From: Duganella fentianensis
GTDB taxonomy: Bacteria > Pseudomonadota > Gammaproteobacteria > Burkholderiales > Burkholderiaceae_D
Direction: 5' to 3'
Assembly (NCBI RefSeq): GCF_009857835.1
Contig: NZ_WWCL01000004.1
Span: forward strand, 62,001 to 126,000
DNA length: 64,000 nt
Shown here in pieces: positions 49,310-61,908 of this stretch. The translations under genes and the position numbers were made by a program. The first letter of the stretch is position 1. The number at the start of each line of letters is the position of its first letter. The notes under the pieces are model-generated. The model made no database searches, had not been told where the DNA came from, and saw nothing but the letters and a program-made list of their open reading frames with translations.

Positions 49310-52102
49310 TTAGGCTGGCAGCTTGGCGAACTGTTCGCGGATCTTGGCCAGCGTGGCGCTGAAGTTGGCCACACGTTCCTTTTCCTGCGCCACCACTTCG
49401 GCTGGCGCACGCGCCACGAAGCTTTCGTTGGACAGCTTGCCGTTGGCCTTGTTGATCTCGCCTTCCAGACGGGTGATCTCCTTGCTCAGGCGCTCACGCT
49501 CGGCTTTCACGTCGATTTCCACTTTCAGCATCAGCTTGGTCGTGCCGACGATGGACACGGCTGCCGGCGATTCCGGCAGCACGTCCACGATCTGCACTTC
49601 GGCCAGCTTGCCCAGCGACTGGATGTACGGCGCGAACACGCTCATCGCCGCTTTGTCGTCGGCATTGCCCGGTTCCACGATCAGCGGTACGCGCAGCGAT
49701 GGGGCCAGCTGCATTTCGCCACGCAGGTTACGGGTAGCGTCGGTCAGCGCCTTGAGCTGCTGCATCCACGCTTCGGCCGCTTCGTCGATCTTGGCCGTGT
49801 TGGCGATCGGGTAAGGCTGCAGCATGATGGTGTCGCCCGTTTTGCCGGCCAGCGGCGCAACGGCCTGCCACAGTGCTTCCGTGACGAACGGGATGATAGG
49901 GTGAGCCAGACGCAACACCACTTCCAGCACGCGCAGCAGTGTGTGGCGGGTAGCGCGCTGCTGGCCTTCCGTGCCGCTCTGTACCTGCACTTTGGCCACT
50001 TCCAGATACCAGTCGCAGTACTCGTCCCAGACGAATTTGTAGATGGTGGAAGCGATGTTGTCGAAGCGGTAGTCTTCGAAGCCTTTGGCCACATCGAGTT
50101 CGGCTTTCTGCAGCAGCGAGATGATCCACTTGTCAGCCATCGACAGGTCGGCTTCGTTGGCGCTGCAATCCTTGCCTTCCGTATTCATCAGCACGAAGCG
50201 GGTGGCGTTCCACATCTTGTTGCAGAAGTTGCGGTAGCCTTCGGCGCGGCCCAGATCGAAGTTGATGTTGCGGCCCAGCGAAGCGTAGGACGCCATGGTG
50301 AAGCGCACGGCATCCGTGCCGTAGGCAGCGATACCTTCAGGGAATTCCTTGCGCGTGGCCTTGGCGATCTTCTCGGCTGCTTTCGGGTTCATCAGGCCGG
50401 TGGTACGTTTTTCCACCAGCGCTTCCACGCCGATACCGTCGATCAGGTCGATAGGGTCCAGCGTGTTGCCCTTGGACTTGGACATTTTCTGGCCTTGCGA
50501 ATCGCGTACCAGACCGTGCACGTACACCGTGTTGAACGGTACTTTACCGGTGAAGTGCGCCGTCATCATGACCATGCGCGCCACCCAGAAGAAGATGATG
50601 TCGAAGCCCGTCACCAGTACCGACGAAGGCAGGAAGGCCTTCAGGTCCGGCGTTTCATTCGGCCAGCCCAGCGTGGAGAACGGTACCAGCGCGGACGAGA
50701 ACCAGGTGTCGAGCACGTCGTTGTCACGGTGCAGCGGACCGCTGCTGCCTTTGGCGGCAGCCTGTGCCTGTGCTTCTTCTTCCGTCTTGGCGACGAACAC
50801 ATTGCCGGCATCGTCATACCATGCCGGAATCTGGTGGCCCCACCACAGCTGACGCGAGATGCACCAGTCCTGGATGTTGTTAAGCCACTGGTTGTAGGTG
50901 GTGGTCCAGTTTTCCGGCACGAATTTGATTTCGCCCGACGAGACTTTTTCCAGCGCCACTTCGGCGATCGATTTGCCCGGATTGTAAGTGCCTTCCGGTG
51001 CCGGCTTGCTCATGGCGACAAACCACTGGTCGGTCAGCATAGGTTCGATCACCACGCCGGTACGGTCGCCACGCGGCACCATCAGCTTGTGCGGCTTGAC
51101 CTGTTCCAGCAGGCCTTGTGCTTCCAGATCGGCGACGATTTTCTTACGCGCTTCGAAGCGGTCCAGACCGCGATACGCCGCTGGCGCGTCGTCGGTGATC
51201 TTGGCTTCCAGTGTCAGGATGGACGGCATGCCCAGATTGTGGCGCTGGCCTACGGCGTAGTCGTTGAAGTCGTGGGCTGGCGTGATCTTCACGCAGCCGG
51301 TGCCGAATTCCTTGTCCACATAGCTGTCGGCGATGATAGGAATTTCACGGTCGCACAGGGGCAGCTTGAGCATCTTGCCGACCAGCGGCTGGTAGCGCTC
51401 GTCGGTCGGATCGACTGCCACGGCCACGTCGCCCAGCATGGTTTCCGGACGGGTGGTCGCGACCGTCAGCGTGCCGCTGCCATCGGCCAGCGGGTACTTG
51501 ATGTACCACATCGAGCCATCTTCTTCTTCCGATACCACTTCCAGATCGGACACGGCGGTGCCCAGTACGGGGTCCCAGTTGACCAGACGCTTGCCGCGGT
51601 AGATCAGGCCCTGTTCGTGCAGGCGCACAAACACTTCCGTCACCACTTTGGAACGGGCGTCATCCATGGTGAAATATTCGCGTTCCCAGTCCGGCGAGGC
51701 GCCCAGACGGCGCATCTGGCCCGTGATGGTGGAACCGGATTTCTCTTTCCACTCCCAGACTTTCTTGATGAAGGCGTCGCGGCCCAGATCATGGCGCGAC
51801 ACTTTCTGCGCGTCCAGCTGGCGTTCCACCACGATCTGGGTGGCGATGCCGGCGTGGTCGGTGCCCGGGATCCAGGCCGTGTTGTGGCCCAGCATACGGT
51901 GGTAGCGGGTCAGACCGTCCATGATGGTCTGGTTGAAAGCATGGCCCATGTGCAGGGTGCCGGTCACATTCGGCGGCGGCAGCTGGATGCTGAAAGAAGG
52001 TTTACCGGCGTCCAGCGAGGCGCGGTAGTAACCGCGTTGTTCCCACTCGCTGCGCCAGAACTGTTCAATGTCGGCAGGCTCGAAAGACTTGGCTAATTCC
52101 AT
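49310..52102 (-). CDS. valS: Valyl-tRNA synthetase
   Basis: A 930-aa class I synthetase for tRNA-Val with editing activity. HIGH appears as HMGH (51-54) in [15 protein letters not shown], and KMSKS at about 538-542 ([14 protein letters not shown]). An editing (CP1) domain lies between them, then the anticodon-binding domain, and a C-terminal coiled coil (about 865-930: [18 protein letters not shown]). The start is at MELAKSFEP. The frame is open 47 codons further upstream but that segment overlaps the divergent promoter region. Confidence 0.97.
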   Translation of the reverse strand: MELAKSFEPADIEQFWRSEWEQRGYYRASLDAGKPSFSIQLPPPNVTGTLHMGHAFNQTIMDGLTRYHRMLGHNTAWIPGTDHAGIATQIVVERQLDAQKVSRHDLGRDAFIKKVWEWKEKSGSTITGQMRRLGASPDWEREYFTMDDARSKVVTEVFVRLHEQGLIYRGKRLVNWDPVLGTAVSDLEVVSEEEDGSMWYIKYPLADGSGTLTVATTRPETMLGDVAVAVDPTDERYQPLVGKMLKLPLCDREIPIIADSYVDKEFGTGCVKITPAHDFNDYAVGQRHNLGMPSILTLEAKITDDAPAAYRGLDRFEARKKIVADLEAQGLLEQVKPHKLMVPRGDRTGVVIEPMLTDQWFVAMSKPAPEGTYNPGKSIAEVALEKVSSGEIKFVPENWTTTYNQWLNNIQDWCISRQLWWGHQIPAWYDDAGNVFVAKTEEEAQAQAAAKGSSGPLHRDNDVLDTWFSSALVPFSTLGWPNETPDLKAFLPSSVLVTGFDIIFFWVARMVMMTAHFTGKVPFNTVYVHGLVRDSQGQKMSKSKGNTLDPIDLIDGIGVEALVEKRTTGLMNPKAAEKIAKATRKEFPEGIAAYGTDAVRFTMASYASLGRNINFDLGRAEGYRNFCNKMWNATRFVLMNTEGKDCSANEADLSMADKWIISLLQKAELDVAKGFEDYRFDNIASTIYKFVWDEYCDWYLEVAKVQVQSGTEGQQRATRHTLLRVLEVVLRLAHPIIPFVTEALWQAVAPLAGKTGDTIMLQPYPIANTAKIDEAAEAWMQQLKALTDATRNLRGEMQLAPSLRVPLIVEPGNADDKAAMSVFAPYIQSLGKLAEVQIVDVLPESPAAVSIVGTTKLMLKVEIDVKAERERLSKEITRLEGEINKANGKLSNESFVARAPAEVVAQEKERVANFSATLAKIREQFAKLPA

Positions 52103-52241
52103 GATTTGACAAATTAAATTGGCGAAAACAGCCATTATAGATGACTGTGCAGGCCAAACGGCAGGCGCGGCAGGCTTTTTGATTGACGTAGCCGGTTTTT
52201 TACCGACAAGATAGAAACATAACTGTACTTTGGAGTCTTGC

Positions 52242-53069
52242 ATGTCTGATCAAATCCCTGCTTTTGAAACCCTGTCCGTCACTCTGGAAGACGCTGTCGC
52301 CATCGTGCGCCTGAACCGGCCGGACAAGCTGAATGCGATGAATCTTTCCATGTGGAATGATTTGCGCAGTGCCTTCCAGTTCCTCGACGGCCTGCCGGCT
52401 GCCCGCGCCATCGTGCTGGAAGGCGAGGGGCGCGGCTTCACGGCCGGCATCGATCTGCAGATGATGATGGGGCTGGGCAGCCAGATCCAGAACGATTGCG
52501 ATGGCCGTATGCGCGAATCGCTGCGCCGTATCATTCTCGATCTGCAGGACTGCCTGACCAGTCTGGAGCGCTGCCGCAAGCCGGTGCTGGCTGCCGTGCA
52601 TGGCGCTTGCGTGGGCGGCGGCATCGATCTGATCTGCTGCGCCGATATGCGCTACTGCTCGGCCGATGCATGGTTTAGCATCAAGGAAATCGATATCGGC
52701 ATGACGGCTGATGTGGGTACGCTGCAACGCCTGCCCAAGCTGATCGGCGATGGCATGGCGCGCGAGCTGGCCTACACGGCGCGCAAGGTCGATGCGGCCG
52801 AAGCCAAGGATATCCGGCTGGTGAACCGCGTGTTCGAAACGCCGGAAGCGCTGCGCGAAGGTGTGCGCGCGATTGCTGCCGAGATCGCTACCAAGGCACC
52901 GCTGGCGGTGCGTGGCGTGAAGGAGATGATTACCTATGCGCGCGACCACAGCGTAGCGGACGGCCTCAACTACGTCGCCACGTGGAATGCCGCCATGCTG
53001 ATGTCAGCTGACCTGCAGGCCGCCATGATGGCCGGCATGAGCAAGACCACGCCTAGCTTCAAGGATTAA
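52242..53069 (+). CDS. Delta(3,5)-delta(2,4)-dienoyl-CoA isomerase
   Basis: A 275-aa crotonase-fold enzyme. The oxyanion-hole segments are [10 protein letters not shown] and [11 protein letters not shown]. The acidic residues that define dienoyl-CoA isomerase (Asp176, Glu196, Asp204 in rat ECH1) are matched with identical spacing by D129, E149 and D157, and [15 protein letters not shown] is almost the same as in the rat enzyme. A role in oxidation of unsaturated fatty acids with odd-numbered double bonds is inferred. The ATG has ggag 6 bp upstream. It is divergent from valS. Confidence 0.88.
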   Translation: MSDQIPAFETLSVTLEDAVAIVRLNRPDKLNAMNLSMWNDLRSAFQFLDGLPAARAIVLEGEGRGFTAGIDLQMMMGLGSQIQNDCDGRMRESLRRIILDLQDCLTSLERCRKPVLAAVHGACVGGGIDLICCADMRYCSADAWFSIKEIDIGMTADVGTLQRLPKLIGDGMARELAYTARKVDAAEAKDIRLVNRVFETPEALREGVRAIAAEIATKAPLAVRGVKEMITYARDHSVADGLNYVATWNAAMLMSADLQAAMMAGMSKTTPSFKD

Positions 53070-53142
53070 TTCCGCAAGGCAGCGCCATGTACCGGCTGGC
53101 GCGGGGTGCTGCCCTCTCCGCGCTTGCGTTATCTGAAACGCT

Positions 53143-53246
53143 CTATTTTTCTTCCTGCTTCCTCCTATTTTTCCTATTTTTGAACTCTGCGGGCAAACGC
53201 GGGTCTAAAAATAGGAAAGCAGGAGGAAATAGAAGAAAAAATAGGA
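53143..53246. repeat. Large imperfect inverted repeat upstream of the 53258 gene
   Basis: Left arm 53143-53183 is pyrimidine-rich (ctattttt, cttcctcctattttt). Right arm 53204-53245 is its near-complement (aaaaataggaaagcagg, aggaaatag, aaaaaatagg). The loop of about 20 bases is GC-rich. The right arm ends at the start of the ribosome site taggaggg. Confidence 0.85.
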
Positions 53247-53257
53247 GGGAATAGATA

Positions 53258-53965
53258 ATGGACGGGATGGAAGCCTCGGTCAGTGTCCCGGTCGAGCGCC
53301 AGCAGTTGGAGCGCCTGATCGAGCAACTGGCGCGGCGCGGTGGCGCGCCGGATTTACAGCAAGCACTGTCCGCGGCCATAGAGATGTGGCTGGGCGAGCA
53401 AGTCAAATTGCAGATGGGCGGTGATCCTGCCTGCGTGCGCGGTTATCAATGGAAAACCGTGTTTCTGCCGGAAGGTACTTTGCTATGCACCTATAGCTAT
53501 GGCGACGAACAGCACGCCCGCGTCATCGGTAGACAGATTATTTTCTGCGGCAGGGTGGTTTCGCCCAACCAGTTTGCACACTGGGCAGGCCGCAGCACGC
53601 GCAATGCGTGGAACGATCTCTACCTACGCCGCCCGCAGGACAAGTTCTATATTCTGGCCAGCCGATTGCGCGCGCAGGTCGCACAAGAGCTAGAACGTGC
53701 CACTGCTACCGTCACAGCATCCGCAGCGCCCGAGGACGTACCGGCGCGCACTGCGCTACCGTCGGCCCCCACTAATCTGCTGGCAGAAATTCTGCATGCC
53801 GTGGTTGCGGCACTGCAGACTAGCGAGCAGACCAAATCCGCAATTGCCTCGCTATTTCCCCAGCCAGTCCTTGCCCCGCCACGCGACTGCAGCAAAGGCG
53901 AAGGCTGGGATTTACCTGAACGACGCAAGTTCCGTTTCCGTCTGGAAGATGTTGCGTTTAGCTAG
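53258..53965 (+). CDS. Unassigned protein behind an inverted repeat
   Basis: A 235-aa soluble protein. An N-terminal helical part (VERQQLERLIEQLARRGG) precedes a compact beta-rich segment of about 65 residues: PEGTLLCTYSYGDEQHARVI, GRQIIFCGRVVSPNQFAHW and RNAWNDLYLRRPQDKFYIL. That segment recalls small DNA-associated domains of the DUF2924/RAMA kind (G..L...Y......A.V......G...SPS......G..RNAW), but I cannot assign it. The C-terminal 90 residues are low in order. The ribosome site is ideal (aggagg) and abuts the 3' arm of the inverted repeat. Its base composition is a little lower in GC than its neighbours. Confidence 0.65.
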   Translation: MDGMEASVSVPVERQQLERLIEQLARRGGAPDLQQALSAAIEMWLGEQVKLQMGGDPACVRGYQWKTVFLPEGTLLCTYSYGDEQHARVIGRQIIFCGRVVSPNQFAHWAGRSTRNAWNDLYLRRPQDKFYILASRLRAQVAQELERATATVTASAAPEDVPARTALPSAPTNLLAEILHAVVAALQTSEQTKSAIASLFPQPVLAPPRDCSKGEGWDLPERRKFRFRLEDVAFS

Positions 53966-54020
53966 AGTCCCTGTGTCTAGGCGCGACGCGCGGCATTCAC
54001 TGCGGCAATCGAATCAGCTA

Positions 54021-54050
54021 TTGTCGCCGTGCTAAGACGCGGCGTATAAT
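54021..54050 (+). promoter_or_regulatory. Promoter of the thiamine operon
   Basis: TATAAT (54045-54050) is preceded by ttgtcg (54021-54026), spacing 18. Transcription would start about 20 bp before the TPP riboswitch. Confidence 0.65.
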
Positions 54051-54075
54051 CGGCACGCTGCCGCAAGGTGGCAAA

Positions 54076-56194
<2,119 letters not shown>

Positions 56195-56201
56195 GGCCGG
56201 C

Positions 56202-56405
56202 ATGATCGATATCGAACTGAATGGCGAACCATATTGCGTGCCGGCGCAGCACTCGCTGGCCGAACTGATCGAAGCGCTGGCGCTGACGGGACAGGCGCTG
56301 GCGCTGGCCGTCAACCGCAGTGTGGTGCCGCGCCAGCAGTGGCCGCAGCGCCAGCTGCAGGCGCAGGACAAGGTCGAGATTGTGCGCGCCATCGGTGGCG
56401 GCTAA
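56202..56405 (+). CDS. thiS: Sulfur carrier protein ThiS
   Basis: A 67-aa ubiquitin-like sulfur carrier for thiazole formation. It starts [14 protein letters not shown] and ends with the required Gly-Gly (VRAIGGG, one extra Gly before the pair). The C-terminal Gly is adenylated and thiocarboxylated by ThiF, which is not in the window. It lies 7 bp after thiC and 29 bp before thiG. Length is typical. Confidence 0.95.
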   Translation: MIDIELNGEPYCVPAQHSLAELIEALALTGQALALAVNRSVVPRQQWPQRQLQAQDKVEIVRAIGGG

Positions 56406-56434
56406 ATACCCATTTAACGGATCAAGGAATTCAC

Positions 56435-57259
56435 ATGAACAGCATTAACCGTAACGAAGGCGCGGCCGCCGCAACGGCCGCACAGGACCTGCTGACCATC
56501 GCCGGCAAGACCTATCAATCGCGCCTGCTGGTCGGCAGCGGCAAATACCGCGACCTGCAGCAGACGCGCGAAGCGACTGATGCAGCGGAAGCGGAAATCA
56601 TCACCGTGGCCATCCGCCGCGTCAACATCGGACAGGACCCGAAAGCACCGAGTTTGCTCGACGTGCTGCCACCATCGCAGTACACCATCCTGCCGAATAC
56701 GGCCGGTTGCTACAACGCCAAGGACGCCATCTACACGCTGCAGATGGCGCGCGAGCTGCTGAATGGCCACAAGCTGGTCAAGCTGGAAGTGCTGGGCGAC
56801 GAAAAGACCCTGTTCCCGAATATGCCGGAAACCCTGATCGCCGCCGAAGCGCTGGTGAAAGACGGCTTTGATGTGATGGTGTATTGCAGCGACGATCCGA
56901 TACAGGCGCGCATGCTGGAAGATATAGGCTGCGTTGCCGTGATGCCGCTGGCATCGCTGATCGGTTCCGGCATGGGCATCCTCAATCCGTGGAATCTGTC
57001 GCTGATCATCGAACAGGCCAAGGTGCCGGTGCTGGTCGATGCCGGTGTCGGCACGGCTTCCGACGCTGCCATCGCCATGGAACTGGGCTGCGACGGTGTG
57101 CTGATGAATACCGCCATCGCCGGTGCGCAGGATCCGGTGCGCATGGCGCGTGCGATGAAGCTGGGCGTACAGGCTGGCCGCGAGGCATATCTGGCGGGCC
57201 GCATCGCGCGCAAGTTTGCCGCGTCGCCATCGTCGCCCATGGCGGGCCGGCTGGCATGA
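56435..57259 (+). CDS. thiG: Thiazole synthase ThiG
   Basis: A 274-aa TIM-barrel enzyme condensing deoxyxylulose phosphate, dehydroglycine and the ThiS thiocarboxylate. Family strings are [59 protein letters not shown] and [23 protein letters not shown] at 56435 has aagga 7 bp upstream. The frame is open further upstream, but that overlaps thiS and is not coding in this frame. Its stop overlaps the thiD start (ATGA). Confidence 0.97.
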   Translation: MNSINRNEGAAAATAAQDLLTIAGKTYQSRLLVGSGKYRDLQQTREATDAAEAEIITVAIRRVNIGQDPKAPSLLDVLPPSQYTILPNTAGCYNAKDAIYTLQMARELLNGHKLVKLEVLGDEKTLFPNMPETLIAAEALVKDGFDVMVYCSDDPIQARMLEDIGCVAVMPLASLIGSGMGILNPWNLSLIIEQAKVPVLVDAGVGTASDAAIAMELGCDGVLMNTAIAGAQDPVRMARAMKLGVQAGREAYLAGRIARKFAASPSSPMAGRLA

Positions 57260-58173
57260 CAGCGCAGCCGCAGCCGAGGCCCCAGCTCCAGCCGCAGTCG
57301 CAGTCGCAGCAGCAGTCCCAGTCGCAGCCGCAGCCGCAGCAGGCGGCAGCAGTCGCCGCCCCGCACAGCACGGAGAGCGTGCCCGAACGTGCCTGCGTGC
57401 TGGTGTTTGCCGGACTCGATCCGTCCGGCGGCGCCGGCCTGAGTGCCGACCTGCAAGCCATAGCGGGGCAGGGCGCCCATGCGCTGACGGTGGTGACGGC
57501 ACTGACGGTGCAGGACAACGACCGCGTGTGGGGCGTGCATCCTGTGGCTGCAGGCCTGATGCGGCAGCAGGCGCTGGCGCTGATCGACAAGTTTGCGATC
57601 CGTGCTGTCAAGATCGGCATCACCGGCAGCGCCGAGAACGCGCGCGCCATTGCCGAACTGATTGTCCAGCTGCGGCGCGATCAGCCACAGCTGCCGGTCG
57701 TGCTGGACCCCGTGCTGGCCAGCGGCCATGGCGATCTGCTGTCGCGCGATGATGCCGTGCAGGCGCTGGCGCCCTTGCTGCCACTGGCCACCGTGCTCAC
57801 ACCCAACGAACCGGAAGCGCAGGCGCTCACTGGTCTGGCTGCGCCAGCGGCACAGCTGCAGCGGCTGCGTGAACAGGGCTGCCAGCACGTGCTGCTGACG
57901 GGCGGGCACGGTATGGGCGAGACCGTGCGCAATCGGTGGTACGGCCCGGAAGCCATTCCGGCGGCCCGGCGCGAGTGGCACTGGCAGCGGCTGGCCGGCG
58001 CTTTCCATGGCAGCGGCTGTACTCTGGCCGCCGCCATAGCCGGCCAGCTGGCCATGGCGGTGCCGCTGGCGCTGGCGCTCGATGCTGCGCAAGCGTATTG
58101 CCACAGTGCGCTGGAGTTTTCCTATGCCATCGGCAGCGGCCAGCGCATTCCTGCACGCAGCACTTACTACTAG
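57256..58173 (+). CDS. thiD: Hydroxymethylpyrimidine (phosphate) kinase ThiD
   Basis: A 305-aa kinase making HMP-PP. The ribokinase-like core begins near residue 47 ([20 protein letters not shown]) and has [24 protein letters not shown] and the catalytic [11 protein letters not shown] near the end. The first 45 residues are an unusual Gln/Pro/Ser low-complexity extension ([20 protein letters not shown]), absent from normal ThiD. ATG overlaps the thiG stop. An internal start past the repeat is possible but none is obvious. Confidence 0.93.
   Translation: MTAQPQPRPQLQPQSQSQQQSQSQPQPQQAAAVAAPHSTESVPERACVLVFAGLDPSGGAGLSADLQAIAGQGAHALTVVTALTVQDNDRVWGVHPVAAGLMRQQALALIDKFAIRAVKIGITGSAENARAIAELIVQLRRDQPQLPVVLDPVLASGHGDLLSRDDAVQALAPLLPLATVLTPNEPEAQALTGLAAPAAQLQRLREQGCQHVLLTGGHGMGETVRNRWYGPEAIPAARREWHWQRLAGAFHGSGCTLAAAIAGQLAMAVPLALALDAAQAYCHSALEFSYAIGSGQRIPARSTYY
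57262..57350 (+). repeat. Hexanucleotide-type repeat at the 5' end of thiD
   Basis: Variants of cagccg, cagtcg and cagcag code the Gln/Pro/Ser extension of ThiD. The period of six keeps the frame. Confidence 0.8.
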
Positions 58174-58310
58174 GAAGCTAGCCAAAAAGTCGCCTGTACC
58201 CATCGCCCGAACCGATAGCCCGAAGAGGTCGCCCGAAGAGATGGCCGATAAGGCTGTTCAGCGCGCAATTTTTACATCGAAACTTTTACACTGAAAGTCG
58301 AGTGCCCACC

Positions 58311-59018
58311 ATGCAAGGACTGTATCTGGTCACCCCTAACTGGGATCATACTGAACGTCTGCTCACCGTCACCGAGCAGGCGCTGCAGGCAGCGCAGGGC
58401 TGCCAGCCCGGCATCGCCCTGCTGCAATACCGCCACAAGCACGCCAGCCCCGCGCTGCGGCTGGAACAGGCCACCGCCTTGCGCCGCCTGTGCCGCCTGT
58501 ACGGCGTGCCCTTCATCGTCAACGATTTTGTCGAACTGGCCCAGCAGGTGGATGCGGATGGCGTGCATCTGGGCGCCAGCGATGCCGCGCTGGCCGCCGT
58601 GCGCGCCGAGCTGGGGGCCACTGCCATCATCGGTGCTTCCTGCTATGGCGACATGGCGCTGGCACTGGCCGCGCAGGCCGCCGGTGCCAGCTATGTCGCC
58701 TTCGGCGGCTTCTATCCCTCGCGTGTCAAACAGTATGCCGTCACCACGGCGCCGGCCATACTGGATCAAGCGCAGCAGCAGATCCGTCTGCCGCAAGTGG
58801 TGATAGGCGGCATGACGCCGGCACTGGCCGCGCCGCTGGTCGCACGCGGCGCCCACATGGTGGCCGCTATCAGCAGCGTGTATCTGGCAGCGGCCAGTGG
58901 TGCCGCAGCGGCCGACGATGCCGCGCCTGCTGCGGCTGAGCTGGCTGCTGGCGCGGCTGCCGTGCACGGTGCCGTGGACGGATTCCTGCAGCTGTTCAGG
59001 TCTGCGGCTGTTGTTTAA
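58311..59018 (+). CDS. thiE: Thiamine phosphate synthase ThiE
   Basis: A 235-aa enzyme joining HMP-PP to thiazole phosphate. It shows MQGLYLVTPNWDH, LLQYRHKHASPALR (binding QYR-K), FIVNDFVELAQQVDADGVHLG, GASCYGDMALAL, YVAFGGFYPSRVKQ, and VVIGGMTPALAAPL with AAISSVYL near the end. An Ala-rich stretch (about 195-220) is inserted before the last helix. The ATG at 58311 and a GTG three codons earlier are both possible starts; neither has a strong ribosome site. It is the last gene of the thiamine cluster, 137 bp after thiD. Confidence 0.94.
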   Translation: MQGLYLVTPNWDHTERLLTVTEQALQAAQGCQPGIALLQYRHKHASPALRLEQATALRRLCRLYGVPFIVNDFVELAQQVDADGVHLGASDAALAAVRAELGATAIIGASCYGDMALALAAQAAGASYVAFGGFYPSRVKQYAVTTAPAILDQAQQQIRLPQVVIGGMTPALAAPLVARGAHMVAAISSVYLAAASGAAAADDAAPAAAELAAGAAAVHGAVDGFLQLFRSAAVV

Positions 59019-59099
59019 ACGCTTAAGAAAGCGGCATAAAAACCTTGGGTGTGGCCTGAAGGCACACGAAAGCCTTACAGTAGGTGAAGTTTTCGGCCT

Positions 59100-59105
59100 T
59101 ATAAT
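59100..59105 (+). promoter_or_regulatory. -10 element for the ANTAR regulator gene
   Basis: TATAAT lies 32 bp before the ATG. A possible -35 (ttacag at 59075) has a long 19-bp spacer. Confidence 0.45.
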
Positions 59106-59137
59106 AGGTCGTTAGTTTTAGCCCAAGGTTGTTGCAC

Positions 59138-59767
59138 ATGAATGGTTCCTCCAGCGCCAAACGTCTGATCCTGATCGTCGATGACGACCAGTTATTGCTT
59201 GATTTTCTAGGTGAAGTCCTCGGCCATGCCGGTTACGACGTCCTGAAAGCACTATCGGCGGAGCAGGCGTTACAGTTGATCAGCCAGCGCGAGCCCGATC
59301 TCGCGCTACTGGATATCCACATGCCCGGCATGACCGGGCTGGAACTGGCCAAGCAGCTGCACGCCAGTTCTTCCGTACCCTTCATGTTCCTGTCCGGCCG
59401 CGGCGATGCCGATGCCGGCAAGCAGGCTGCCGCCTACGGCGCCGTGGGTTTCCTCGTCAAACCCGTGGACGAAAAGCATTTGATGCCGGCGTTTGCGGCG
59501 GGTCTGGCCCGTGCCGACGAAATCCGCCAGCTGCGCCGTACCGAACTCAATCTGAATGCCGCACTGGCCTCCGGCCGCGAAACCAGTCTGGCCGTGGGCC
59601 TGCTGATGTGCAAATTCCAGACTGACCGCAACACGGCTTTCGAAGTGCTGCGCGACCATGCGCGTTCGAATCGCCGCAAAGTCAATGAAGTGGCCGATCA
59701 GTTGCTGAGCGCGGAAGAAACCTTGAATGCTTTGCACGCTGCTTTCAATCAGCGTCTGAAAAAGTAA
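59138..59767 (+). CDS. Response regulator with ANTAR-like RNA-binding domain
   Basis: A 209-aa regulator. The receiver (about 8-125) has D15/D16, phospho-acceptor D59, S86 and K108. The C-terminal helical domain (about 140-203: SLAVGLLMCKFQTDRNTAFE and RKVNEVADQLL) fits ANTAR, an RNA-binding antiterminator module. Its target would be a nascent RNA with paired hairpins. No partner kinase gene is adjacent. The next gene encodes a receiver-like protein. Start chosen at the ATG after aagg. A TTG 3 codons upstream is an alternative. Confidence 0.85.
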   Translation: MNGSSSAKRLILIVDDDQLLLDFLGEVLGHAGYDVLKALSAEQALQLISQREPDLALLDIHMPGMTGLELAKQLHASSSVPFMFLSGRGDADAGKQAAAYGAVGFLVKPVDEKHLMPAFAAGLARADEIRQLRRTELNLNAALASGRETSLAVGLLMCKFQTDRNTAFEVLRDHARSNRRKVNEVADQLLSAEETLNALHAAFNQRLKK

Positions 59768-59798
59768 ACGTCGGCAGCATTTTTTTCGACGTTTACTT
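59762..59798. repeat. 12-bp perfect inverted repeat over the ANTAR gene stop
   Basis: aagtaaacgtcg (59762-59773) and cgacgtttactt (59787-59798) flank a 13-base loop with seven T residues. The first arm contains the TAA stop codon. There is no T-run after the second arm. Confidence 0.8.
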
Positions 59799-60041
59799 AA
59801 TTTACAACTAATTTGTCCCGTCCTCTGTTGTAGACTGTTGGTTAGCAGAACGAAATACCTGCAAGCAACATTGTGCGACGGGCTAGTTTAGCCATTCCCA
59901 GCTAGTCTCCCCGAACGTGCCGTCACCGCCTCTGCCCTGCGGTGACACGTCCAGCGTCCGGCCCAACTCCGCCGACTTATGCATGGCCGCGTTTGCGCAG
60001 TGCTATGCAGTGCCACCCGTATTCTTTGCGGAGACACAGAG

Positions 60042-60575
60042 ATGAGTCGATTCATGACCGATCAACAGGCGGCCGAAATTGAATGGTCGTTACTGGAACA
60101 GCCGGAACTCGGTATCGCTGCCGAAGTGCCGCGCGTGCTGCTGATCGATGCCGATGCCGATGCCGTGCTGGTGCTGACCGCCTTGCTGGTGCCGGAAAAT
60201 CAGGTGTGCGTGGCGGGCACCCGTGCCGCCGCACTGAGCCTGCTGCAACAGGATAGTTTTGCGCTGGTGGTGCTCGATCCCGCCGTGCCGGACCCGGACG
60301 CGGACGCCGAGGCCGAAGCGGTGGCCGAAGCGGTGGCAGATGTGCCGCCGCCCGATCTGCTGGCGCTGGTGCGCCAGCATCACGGCGCCGCGCCGCTGCT
60401 GCTGTACTCGGCCCGCGCGCCGCACACCATCGCCGGCGCACGCGGCCTGTCCTATCTGGCCAAACCATGGAGCACGCCGCGCCAGTTATGGCATGCCATC
60501 AGCGAACTGCTGGGCAGCGGTGCCGTGCTGCGCAGCGCAGCCACGGCCGGCACGGAAAACTCTGCGCTGGTATGA
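60042..60575 (+). CDS. Degenerate receiver-domain protein
   Basis: A 177-aa protein resembling a stand-alone receiver. VPRVLLIDADADAVLVLTAL gives D36/D38, VVLDPAVPD gives a possible phospho-acceptor D79, and SYLAKPWSTPRQLW gives K141. After D79 there is an acidic low-complexity insert (DPDADAEAEAVAEAVAD) in the loop next to the phosphorylation site. Such an insert would probably alter phosphorylation. ATG at 60042 has ggag 8 bp upstream; an earlier in-frame ATG at 59979 lacks one. It follows the ANTAR regulator by 274 bp that otherwise look empty. Confidence 0.7.
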   Translation: MSRFMTDQQAAEIEWSLLEQPELGIAAEVPRVLLIDADADAVLVLTALLVPENQVCVAGTRAAALSLLQQDSFALVVLDPAVPDPDADAEAEAVAEAVADVPPPDLLALVRQHHGAAPLLLYSARAPHTIAGARGLSYLAKPWSTPRQLWHAISELLGSGAVLRSAATAGTENSALV

Positions 60576-60637
60576 TGTCGTACCTGTGCGGCGCCTAGTC
60601 GCCGTGCGTACAGCAATCACCAGCCAGAGGACATTCC

Positions 60638-61744
<1,107 letters not shown>

Positions 61745-61784
61745 GCCGCTGCGCGAGCGTGCCTGCTGGCGCGCCCTGTGTACG

Positions 61785-61840
61785 ATGTAGATAAAAAGTT
61801 CTAGACATCGCAATCTAGATAATTTATTCTACATCTACAT
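61785..61840. promoter_or_regulatory. Dyad repeats upstream of the M56 gene, possible operator
   Basis: atgtagat (61785-61792) is repeated in inverted form as atctacat (61833-61840), and tctacatctacat is a direct repeat at 61828-61840. Between them tctaga occurs twice (61800, 61814). Their position suits binding by a BlaI/MecI-type repressor, which uses TACA/TGTA dyads, but no such regulator is encoded here. Confidence 0.4.
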
Positions 61841-61854
61841 ATCGGGAGCGCAGC

Positions 61855-61908
61855 ATGTCTTTACTACGCCAACACAACTTCAAGCCGCAGGCAGGCCGCC
61901 ATGCATAA
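61855..61908 (+). CDS. 17-codon ORF coupled to the M56 gene
   Basis: An ATG with cgggag about 7 bp upstream opens a 17-codon frame (MSLLRQHNFKPQAGRHA) whose TAA overlaps the start of the M56 gene. A BlaI-type repressor gene normally occupies this place. It could be a leader peptide or the residue of a deletion. No homology is seen to BlaI. Confidence 0.35.
   Translation: MSLLRQHNFKPQAGRHA

Noticed and set aside
49901..52096. 731-codon frame opposite valS
   Set aside because: Mirror of valS codons; no independent coding features.
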